Positions 1 through 4,763 of a DNA stretch of 7,675 nt are shown in pieces. Origin of the DNA: Anaerolineales bacterium UBA3071 (GTDB taxonomy: Bacteria; Chloroflexota; Anaerolineae; UBA3071); NCBI GenBank assembly GCA_002366755.1, contig DFBV01000166.1, positions 3,220-10,894 of the forward strand. The letters run 5' to 3'. The notes under the pieces were generated by a model that was given only the letters and a program-made list of their open reading frames with translations, had not been told where the DNA came from and ran no database searches. A program made the position numbers and the translations under genes. Position 1 is the stretch's first letter, and every line of letters begins with the position of its first letter.

Positions 1-36
1 GTGTCTCCGTGGCTGAATGACCTTTTTCAGGGGAGT

Positions 37-89
37 CGTAAAACGTAAGACGTGAAACGGATCGCGTTTTACGCATCACGTTTCACGTC
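37..89. repeat. ACGTTTCACG-type interlocking inverted repeat, copy 1
   Basis: Two inverted pairs interlock. CGTAAAACG at 37-45 is the exact complement of CGTTTTACG at 65-73, and GACGTGAAACG at 49-59 is the exact complement of CGTTTCACGTC at 79-89. The order is A-B-A'-B', so both stems cannot form as simple nested hairpins. The arms are also similar enough to pair in alternative ways, for example 51-59 with 65-73 using one G-U. A related copy lies at 1800-1866, on the other side of the insertion sequence. It could act as a terminator or processing site for the minus-strand small gene ending at 157, but no T-run supports that. Confidence 0.75.
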
Positions 90-156
90 CTCGCGGTGAT
101 GTACATTGGCAGCAAGTTCTACCCATTTGGTAGATTTCGAACACTTGGGAAGAACG

Positions 157-327
157 TCATCTGCAATGGGCTTTGCCCAGCGTGATCTGCCGCTGCAATT
201 GCAGGCAGTTAGGTTTCCTGCGGCAGCGGCGCCAGAGCGCTTGCTCCGCTCTCTCTGCCAGGGCAGAGAAGATGATTGTGATGACCAATGCCACCACGAC
301 GAACACCAGATCCCCAGTCGCCATCAT
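157..327 (-). CDS. Small single-pass membrane protein, 56 residues, unknown function
   Basis: I do not recognise a family. The reading frame starts with two consecutive ATG codons (327 and 324) and ends with TGA at 157-159. Residues 7-24 form one hydrophobic segment (LVFVVVALVITIIFSALA). It is followed by an acidic turn, then a basic, cysteine-bearing tail (WRRCRRKPNC, near residues 32-41) that would be cytoplasmic if the N-terminus faces out. A ribosome-binding site CGAGGT lies at 340-335, seven bases before the first ATG, and a promoter with ideal spacing lies further upstream at 401-373. Promoter, ribosome-binding site and membrane-like composition together make this more than a chance frame. 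It reads away from the insertion sequence. It could be a remnant of a longer gene, but nothing in the flanks continues the frame. Confidence 0.55.
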   Translation of the reverse strand: MMATGDLVFVVVALVITIIFSALAERAEQALWRRCRRKPNCLQLQRQITLGKAHCR

Positions 328-372
328 GTCTGATACCTCGGTCGTACTTCAATCTCCACTTGCCACGCTTCG

Positions 373-401
373 ATTTTAGCAGAAAGCGATCTGGCCGTCA
401 A
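373..401 (-). promoter_or_regulatory. Sigma-70-type promoter for the small membrane protein
   Basis: Read on the minus strand, TTGACG (401-396) is separated by exactly 17 bases from TAAAAT (378-373), close to the TTGACA/TATAAT consensus. Transcription would start near 366, giving a leader of about 40 bases before the ribosome-binding site at 340-335. The -35 box lies 40 bases from the left end of the insertion sequence, so the IS did not break this promoter. Confidence 0.6.
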
Positions 402-414
402 ATCTGCACGCTCC

Positions 415-430
415 GGGGCTTTCGTGCCCC
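415..430. other. Short GC stem-loop beside the IS left end
   Basis: GGGGC (415-419) and GCCCC (426-430) can pair around a 6-base loop. It sits ten bases outside the left terminal repeat of the insertion sequence. With only five pairs and no T-run it is weak. It may have marked the insertion site or ended a transcript, but neither is shown. Confidence 0.25.
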
Positions 431-440
431 TGGCGATACC

Positions 441-463
441 TAGGGCAATCGCATCTAAATTCA
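441..463 (+). repeat. IS left terminal inverted repeat (IRL)
   Basis: The first 16 bases, TAGGGCAATCGCATCT, are identical to the reverse complement of the right end. After one mismatch AATT matches, then one mismatch and a final match, giving 21/23. These are the likely transposase-binding and cleavage sites. Confidence 0.92.
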
Positions 464-471
464 GGCCGGGG

Positions 472-500
472 TTGAAAAGTTTCCAAGATTGAGGTATCCT
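472..500 (+). promoter_or_regulatory. Transposase promoter inside the IS
   Basis: TTGAAA (472-477) and TATCCT (495-500) are 17 bases apart. Transcription would start near 507, only about 18 bases before the ATG at 525. The start point falls after the left arm of the inverted repeat at 493-500, which matters for the protective hairpin described separately. Confidence 0.55.
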
Positions 501-523
501 TCTGCAAAAATGAGGAGGATACC
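493..523 (+). promoter_or_regulatory. Hairpin able to mask the transposase ribosome-binding site
   Basis: GGTATCCT (493-500) is an exact complement of AGGATACC (516-523). The right arm covers the end of the AGGAGG ribosome-binding site (513-518) and stops one base before the ATG at 525. The left arm overlaps the -10 box. A transcript begun at the IS promoter (near 507) lacks the left arm and is free to be translated. A transcript entering from outside carries both arms and can hide the site. The same logic is known for IS10 and IS50. Confidence 0.55.
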
Positions 524-524
524 C

Positions 525-1670
525 ATGGAAGGACAACCCATTGCATCCATCGAGCATCACTTTTCGGATTTGGAAGATCCCCGGATCGACCGCACCAAGC
601 GCCACAAGTTGCTGGACATTGTAGTCATTGCCATTTGTGCTGTCATCTGTGGAGCGGATGGCTGGGTGGCGGTTGAGGCGTTTGGAAATGCGAAACACGA
701 CTGGCTCAAGCAGTTTCTGGAATTGCCCAACGGAATCCCTTCCCACGATACCTTTGGGCGAGTATTCAGTCGACTGGACCCGAACCAGTTTCGGACTTGC
801 TTTCTCAATTGGATCTCAGTTGTGAATGAGATCACCAAAGGGCAAGTAATCGCCCTTGATGGGAAGACCTTGCGGCGCTCGCATGACAAGATTATGGGGA
901 AAAAGGCCATTGTCATGGTGAGTGCCTGGGCGACGGCTAATCGGCTGGTGCTGGGGTAAGCGAAAGTCGATGATAAGTCCAATGAAATCACGGTCGTACC
1001 AGAATTGTTGCGGGTGCTAGACATTTCAGGATGCATTATCACCATCGATGCCATGGGATGCCAGAAAGAGATAGCGGCAGAGGTTGTGGGCCAGGATGCC
1101 GACTATGTACTGGCCCTCAAGGAAAACCAGGGCAACCTCTACGAAGATGTCGAGTTGCTCTTTGATGACCTTGAGGAAAGCGGATTCTCAGCTTACGAGT
1201 ACGATTGTGACCGGACGGTCAACAAAGGCCACGGACGAATAGAAATCCGCCAGTGTTGGACCATCTCCGATCCGGACATCCTGCGCTAGCTGCGCGGGGC
1301 GACAGACTGGGAGAAGCTTAGGTCAGTGGTGAAGGTTCAGGCCGAGCGGCGGATCGGTCAAGAGAAGACGGTGCAAGAGCGGTACTACATCTCCAGTCTG
1401 GCAGGGAGTGCCAAGGAGTTGCTTGGTGCTGCACGAACCCATTGGCATATCGAAAATGGCTTGCATTGGGTGTTGGACATCGCCTTCAGCGAGGACAAAT
1501 GTCGGATTCGCAAGGACCATGGTGCCCAGAACTTCGCCGCCCTGCGCCATATCGCCCTCAACCTGCTGAAACAGGAAAGGATAGCCAAAACGGGAATCAA
1601 GGCCAAGCGCCTAAGGGCCGGATGGGATGAAGACTACCTGCTGAAGGTTCTCTCCGGACTGTTCAATTAA
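525..1670 (+). pseudogene. ISAs1-family DDE transposase, broken by two nonsense codons
   Basis: The frame is continuous from ATG 525 to TAA 1668-1670 (381 codons, normal for the family) except for TAA at 957-959 (codon 145) and TAG at 1287-1289 (codon 255). No frameshift is needed. The N-terminal part (IEHHFSDLEDPR onwards) is the family's usual head domain. The catalytic triad is visible: D112 in ALDGKTLRRS, D175 in TIDAMGCQ and E310 in HWHIENGLHW. The end (KRLRAGWDEDYLLKVLS) is also typical. Codon 145 follows LVLG, where relatives read GQVKV, so it was probably CAA (Gln) changed by one C-to-T step. Codon 255 may have been CAG in the same way. AGGAGG at 513-518, six bases upstream, supports the ATG over an upstream TTG at 489. 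The stop codon lies within the right terminal repeat. Confidence 0.92.
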
Positions 1671-1685
1671 GATGCGATTGCCCTA
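1663..1685 (-). repeat. IS right terminal inverted repeat (IRR)
   Basis: Its reverse complement begins TAGGGCAATCGCATCT, identical to the left end for 16 bases and matching 21 of 23 overall. It includes the transposase stop codon (1668-1670), so coding sequence runs into the terminal repeat. Confidence 0.92.
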
Positions 1686-1704
1686 TCTCTTCGGGGGTGG
1701 GAGG

Positions 1705-1733
1705 TTTTCTTTTCTCCGAACCTGGTGTATAAT
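1705..1733 (+). promoter_or_regulatory. Probable promoter of the uppP operon
   Basis: A perfect TATAAT box lies at 1728-1733, 43 bases outside the right end of the IS. The matching -35 region at 17-base spacing is only TTTTCT (1705-1710), so it is weak or may need an activator. Transcription would start near 1740 and leave a leader of about 185 bases that includes the ACGTTTCACG repeat. The rest of 1686-1924 holds no gene that I can see. Confidence 0.5.
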
Positions 1734-1799
1734 CCGGGGTACCGGAATTGGCGATGAATCAGTGACTTTCGGTGAGACAGGTCGGCAAAGCATAGAAAC

Positions 1800-1866
1800 C
1801 ACGTAAAACGTGAAGCGCAAAACGTAACCGATGTGATGCCTCGTCACGTTTCACGTTTCACGCATC
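1800..1866. repeat. ACGTTTCACG-type inverted repeat, copy 2, in the uppP leader
   Basis: ACGTAAAACGTGA (1801-1813) pairs with TCACGTTTCACGT (1844-1856) with a single mismatch, and further ACGTTTCACG/CAAAACGTAA-like units lie between and after. It shares the word CGCATCACG (1861-1869) with copy 1 (73-80 region), though the two copies are not identical outside the short units. If the promoter at 1728 is right, this forms a long hairpin in the untranslated leader about 60 bases before the uppP start. Confidence 0.75.
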
Positions 1867-1924
1867 ACGGTGTACAGCGCAACAAGCGGCATCTCAAACC
1901 ATCAACGCATAGGAGATACTCACC

Positions 1925-2758
1925 TTGGACTTAATCAAAGCCCTCATCCTCGGCCTCATCCAGGGGGCCACCGAGTTCGTTCCCGTAAGCAGTTCGGGTC
2001 ATCTGGTGCTGGTGCCCTGGCTACTGAACTGGCCCGAGCCAGGGCTGGTCTTCGACACGGTGGTGCACTGGGGCACGCTGGCCGCGCTGCTGGTGGTGTT
2101 CTGGCAGGATCTGTGGCGGTTGCTGCGAGCATGGCTGACCAGCGTTTGGAGCTGCATTCGGAGATCGGGCGTCGTAGGCGGCGAGGTGAGAACTGACGCT
2201 CGTGTGGCTTGGTGGATCATCATCGGCACGGTGCCAGCGGCGCTCCTCGGCTGGCTCTTCGAGGAGTGGTTCGAGAGGCTGTTCGCCACGCCATCGGCCG
2301 CGGCGGGCTTCCTCTTGCTCACAGCCGCCATTCTTGCCGCCAGTGAACGCTGGGGCCGGCGCAACAAGACGTTGGAACAGATGGGCCCTGCCGACGCGCT
2401 GCTTATCGGGCTGGCGCAGGCAGCAGCCATCGCTCCGGGCATCTCTCGTTCCGGCGCCACGATGGGCATGGGCCTGGCGCGTGGGCTGCGACGGGACGTC
2501 GCCGCCCGCTATTCCTTCCTGCTCTCCACTCCCATCATCTTCGGCGCCGGGTTGTTCAAGCTGATGGATCTCTTCGGCGCGGCCGAAGCCAGTGGGCAAC
2601 TGCCCACCCTGATCGTCGGCTTCCTGGCCGCCGCCGCCAGTGGCTACGGTTGCATCCGCTTCCTGCTGCGCTACCTGCAACGCGGCCGCCTCTATCCCTT
2701 CGCCATCTACTGCGCTGTCGTCGGAGGGGTCGTCCTCATGTTCGCCTTGCTGCGATGA
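1925..2758 (+). CDS. uppP: Undecaprenyl-diphosphate phosphatase (UppP/BacA)
   Basis: This membrane enzyme removes one phosphate from undecaprenyl diphosphate at the outer face of the membrane, recycling the lipid carrier for cell-wall polymers. It also gives low-level bacitracin resistance. Both family signatures are present. The (E/Q)xxxE-PVSSSGH region lies at residues 13-26 (Q13, E17, H26), and PGISRSGAT lies at about 171-179 with the catalytic-type arginine. The 277-residue length and multiple hydrophobic segments fit the family. The start is TTG at 1925, chosen because AGGAG lies at 1911-1915, nine bases upstream, and the family's MDLIKALILGLIQGATEF-like N-terminus begins there. Its stop overlaps the next start (ATGA), so it leads a coupled operon. 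The neighbouring phosphate-binding lipoprotein may reflect release of phosphate by this enzyme, which is inference. Confidence 0.97.
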   Translation: MDLIKALILGLIQGATEFVPVSSSGHLVLVPWLLNWPEPGLVFDTVVHWGTLAALLVVFWQDLWRLLRAWLTSVWSCIRRSGVVGGEVRTDARVAWWIIIGTVPAALLGWLFEEWFERLFATPSAAAGFLLLTAAILAASERWGRRNKTLEQMGPADALLIGLAQAAAIAPGISRSGATMGMGLARGLRRDVAARYSFLLSTPIIFGAGLFKLMDLFGAAEASGQLPTLIVGFLAAAASGYGCIRFLLRYLQRGRLYPFAIYCAVVGGVVLMFALLR

Positions 2759-3612
2759 ACCAACGTTTTCGATCCTTAGCCTTGGTTATTGGATATTGGA
2801 TATCGGTCATTTCGTTGGCGGCCTGCGGCACCGCCGTGAAGCCGCCCGCGCCGACTACCTTGCGCGTCGCAGGCTCCACGGCCATGACGCCGCTGCTTTC
2901 GGACCTGGCCACGGCCTATGCTCAAAGCCACCCGCACGTTCGGCTGGAGATCGAGGGGGGCGGTTCGCGCCTGGGCCTGGAGCGACTGCAGATGGGCGAG
3001 ATTGACCTGGCTGGGTGCTCCTGGTTGCCGCCGTCTGCAGAAGAGGGGACGCCACAGCCCTACTCTGCGACCCCTATTGCCTGGGATGGCGTCGCCATCG
3101 TCGTACATCCCAGCAACCCAGTGGACGAGCTGACACTGCTGCAGGTGCGCAGCATCTACGCAGGCTGGACGCTGGATTGGCAAGACGTCGGCGGCAAGGC
3201 TGGCGACATCCTCGTCGTCAGCCGCGAGGATGGGTCGGGCACGCGGGCTGTGTTAGAGCGCCAGGTGATGGGCGAGCAGCCGGTCACGCTGACGGCCAGC
3301 GTGATGCCTTCTAGCACGGCGGTGGTCGAATATGTCACTCGTCACAGCATGGCCATAGGCTATGTCTCGATGGGCTACTTGACACCTTCGAGACAAGAGG
3401 ACAAGGAGACAAGGAGACAAGGTGGGGTGCTGCGTATTGAAGGGGCGTATCCCACGCCGGATACCGTGCACGGTGGCATCTATCACCTGACCCGTCCGCT
3501 GTACCTGGTCACACCGGCTGAGCCGGGCGGCGCGGTGCGGGCGTTCGTTGATTTCGTCCTCAGCCCGGCGGGGCAGGCCATCGTCGGCCAGCGGCATGGG
3601 AGGGTCCGGTGA
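2755..3612 (+). CDS. PstS-like phosphate-binding lipoprotein
   Basis: This is a solute-binding protein of the PstS / PBP-like-2 family, exported and tethered to the membrane by lipid. The lipobox LAAC places the modified cysteine at residue 24. Family motifs follow: AGSTAM at 39-44, SREDGSGTRA at 156-165 (phosphate contacts in PstS), IGYVSMGY near 201-208, and the C-terminal RPLYLVT and FVDFVLSPAGQ segments. The 285-residue length is normal. ATG 2755 is chosen because it overlaps the uppP stop (ATGA) and gives a proper signal peptide. An earlier in-frame start at 2650 would add 35 Arg-rich residues lying inside uppP. No pstCAB transporter genes follow, so it may serve a distant transporter or act as a sensor. 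Two short-period DNA repeats are built into the coding sequence (2786-2806 and 3391-3422). Confidence 0.9.
   Translation: MNQRFRSLALVIGYWISVISLAACGTAVKPPAPTTLRVAGSTAMTPLLSDLATAYAQSHPHVRLEIEGGGSRLGLERLQMGEIDLAGCSWLPPSAEEGTPQPYSATPIAWDGVAIVVHPSNPVDELTLLQVRSIYAGWTLDWQDVGGKAGDILVVSREDGSGTRAVLERQVMGEQPVTLTASVMPSSTAVVEYVTRHSMAIGYVSMGYLTPSRQEDKETRRQGGVLRIEGAYPTPDTVHGGIYHLTRPLYLVTPAEPGGAVRAFVDFVLSPAGQAIVGQRHGRVR
2786..2806 (+). repeat. Three 7-base units encoding the signal-peptide core
   Basis: TTATTGG, ATATTGG and ATATCGG stand in tandem, preceded by a partial unit CTTGG (2781-2785). The pattern resembles the TTATTGGATATTGG intergenic repeats of some Chloroflexota and cyanobacteria (from recall). 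Here it encodes residues 11-18 (VIGYWISV), the hydrophobic core of the lipoprotein signal peptide. Confidence 0.7.
3391..3422 (+). repeat. AGACAAGG tandem repeat inside the lipoprotein gene
   Basis: Two exact AGACAAGG units (3407-3414, 3415-3422) are preceded by two imperfect ones (3391-3397 and 3398-3406). They encode residues 213-223, RQEDKETRRQG, a charged stretch between the IGYVSMGY motif and the next beta strand. Close relatives usually have a shorter loop there. Because the unit is 8 bases, gain or loss of one unit would shift the frame. Confidence 0.8.
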
Positions 3613-4526
3613 GCAACGTTGTGCTGTCCACCATGTGGATGCAGCACCGCTTCGATCACGTACGCCCCTTCGCGGCTTCGGCCCAAGCCTTGGGCTTTGA
3701 TGCCATCGAGTTGAGCCACTACGTCACGCCGGCCATGGTGGAAGGCTTGCAGCCAGGCGAGGTCAGGGTAGCGAGCCTGCACTACCCGGCGCCCTCGATC
3801 CATCACGCCAGCGGCGTCAAGGGGGACAAACTGCTGGCTTCGTTGTGCGAAGATGAACGGCGCTGGGCTGTGGCTCAAGGCTATCGTTCCATTGACTTTG
3901 CCAAGGCTATGGGGGCGAGGGTGGTCTGTCTGCACCTGGGGTGGGTGGAGATGGACGTTCACCTCTGTTGGGCACTGGAGCAACGCTATCAGGTGGGGCA
4001 GGCCGGCTCGTCGGCCTATGTGGCGTTGCATGAGCAGGTGGTGCGGCAGCGGGCGGAGCGGCGGCCGCTCCACCTTGCTGCCGCCCGCCGCAGCCTGAGC
4101 GAATTGGCCGACCACGCTGCCCGGGCTGGCGTGCGGCTGGGGCTCGAAAACCGTCGCCATTTCTTCGAAATGCCCACGCTGGCCGAGATGCGCACTCTGC
4201 TGGCGGAACATGACCCGGATGTGGTCGGGTTCTGGTACGACGCAGGACATGCGCAGGTGCTAGCCAATCTGGGGTTCGGCAGCCACGAGGAGTGGCTAGC
4301 AGTCTGCGGTGAGCGCATCGTGGGGGTGCATTTCCATGATAGCATCGGTGTGCGCGATCATCTGCTCCCGGGCATGGGGGAGGTGGACTTCGCTGGCATC
4401 GCCCGTTGCCTGCCAGCCGATGCCGTCCGTGTCTGCGAGTTCGACTGGTATTTTGATGATGCGGAGCTACGAGCAGCGTGGCAGGATTTGAAGGAAGCAG
4501 GATGTCTCGAGTCCGCATTTGCCTAG
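3609..4526 (+). CDS. Sugar phosphate isomerase/epimerase-like TIM-barrel protein
   Basis: The 305-residue protein belongs to the AP-endonuclease-2 / xylose-isomerase-like barrel superfamily, whose members isomerise or epimerise sugars or inositols, or cut DNA at abasic sites, using divalent metals. Conserved metal-ligand positions are recognisable: E180 in LGLENR, D211 and H214 in WYDAGHA, H241/H243 in VHFHDS and E277 in VCEFDW. The early motif GFDAIEL (29-35) and the LHLGWVE segment fit barrel strands. The GTG start overlaps the previous stop (GTGA), with GGGAGGG at 3598-3604, so translation is coupled to the lipoprotein. The substrate cannot be told from sequence. A sugar or cyclitol isomerase is more likely than a nuclease because the context is envelope-related, but endonuclease IV-like activity is not excluded. 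There is no visible terminator after it; the nusA promoter overlaps its end. Confidence 0.88.
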   Translation: MSNVVLSTMWMQHRFDHVRPFAASAQALGFDAIELSHYVTPAMVEGLQPGEVRVASLHYPAPSIHHASGVKGDKLLASLCEDERRWAVAQGYRSIDFAKAMGARVVCLHLGWVEMDVHLCWALEQRYQVGQAGSSAYVALHEQVVRQRAERRPLHLAAARRSLSELADHAARAGVRLGLENRRHFFEMPTLAEMRTLLAEHDPDVVGFWYDAGHAQVLANLGFGSHEEWLAVCGERIVGVHFHDSIGVRDHLLPGMGEVDFAGIARCLPADAVRVCEFDWYFDDAELRAAWQDLKEAGCLESAFA

Positions 4527-4547
4527 ATCACTGATCTGTGCTATACT
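4519..4547 (+). promoter_or_regulatory. Extended -10 promoter of the nusA operon
   Basis: TTGCCT (4519-4524) and TATACT (4542-4547) are 17 bases apart, and TG at 4539-4540 gives the extended -10 form TGnTATACT. The -35 box overlaps the stop codon of the upstream isomerase gene (TAG 4524-4526). Transcription would start near 4554, leaving a leader of about 210 bases before nusA. Confidence 0.65.
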
Positions 4548-4573
4548 TTGGCTGGTTCGGAGAGTCCGCGTTT

Positions 4574-4598
4574 GGAAAGTGGGTGACCCCCACTTTTC
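4574..4598 (+). terminator. Terminator-like leader hairpin upstream of nusA (possible attenuator)
   Basis: AAAGTGGG (4576-4583) and CCCACTTT (4589-4596) form eight perfect pairs around the loop TGACC. A G-U and a G-C pair extend the stem to 4574/4598. TTTTCTT follows the stem, giving an intrinsic-terminator outline only about 20 bases after the predicted start of transcription. CCCCC (4587-4591) could instead pair with GGGGG (4607-4611), offering a rival structure. Because nusA acts on termination, feedback control here is plausible. The rest of 4599-4750 holds no gene I can support. Confidence 0.5.
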
Positions 4599-4763
4599 TT
4601 GCTGTAGGGGGATAGGTTTTGCTGGCATTCATGACTCGACAAATGAGCAGTTCACAATCGCTGGCGAGGAACGCATGTCTGCCGCAGGTTAGAGAATCGA
4701 CATCCTTGTAATCGGTAGAGGGCTGTAGCGTTTTCGAGGTTATCAGGAGTTAAGGAGTCAGTG

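Larger units (their letters stand above)
441..1685 (+). mobile_element. ISAs1-family insertion sequence, 1245 bp, inactive
   Basis: The element is bounded by terminal inverted repeats starting TAGGGCAATCGCATCT at both ends (441-463 and 1663-1685, 21 of 23 matching). It encodes one DDE transposase of the ISAs1 (H-repeat) family that fills it almost entirely. Its length fits the family's usual 1.2-1.35 kb. The transposase is broken by two stop codons, so the copy cannot move by itself, but its intact ends could be used by a related transposase in the same cell. No direct target repeat flanks it: the ten bases to the left (TGGCGATACC) and to the right (TCTCTTCGGG) do not match. It separates the minus-strand small gene from the uppP operon. 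Confidence 0.93.

Noticed and set aside
106..379. Plus-strand frames of 68-75 codons in the left flank
   Set aside because: No ribosome-binding site, no domain, and they lie antisense to the better supported small membrane protein.
324..746. Minus-strand 140-codon frame across the left IS end
   Set aside because: It starts inside the transposase gene antisense and crosses the terminal repeat. The promoter and ribosome-binding site nearby serve the 56-codon frame instead.
957..1289. Stop codons TAA and TAG read as glutamine (alternative genetic code)
   Set aside because: nusA and ylxR end with TAG exactly where the proteins should end, so TAG is a real stop here; nonsense mutation is simpler.
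1734..1800. A riboswitch in the uppP leader (GGTGAGACAGGTCGGCAAAGC looked cyclic-dinucleotide-like)
   Set aside because: The conserved core words and paired arms of the known classes could not be matched.
37..1866. The ACGTTTCACG repeats as a CRISPR array
   Set aside because: There is no regular repeat-spacer pattern; the words are packed and inverted, with only two distant clusters.
2021..2680. Long minus-strand frame (219 codons) opposite uppP
   Set aside because: It is low-complexity, Gln/Gly/Ala-rich and mirrors the codon bias of uppP, which has strong family motifs.
3483..4250. Long minus-strand frame (255 codons) opposite the lipoprotein and isomerase genes
   Set aside because: It shows no domain signature and crosses the boundary of two well-supported coupled genes.
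4631..4711. A 26-codon frame in the nusA leader (MTRQMSSSQSL...) as a leader peptide
   Set aside because: The only purine-rich stretch (GGGGGATAGG) is about 14 or more bases too far upstream, and there is no run of one codon type to suggest attenuation.
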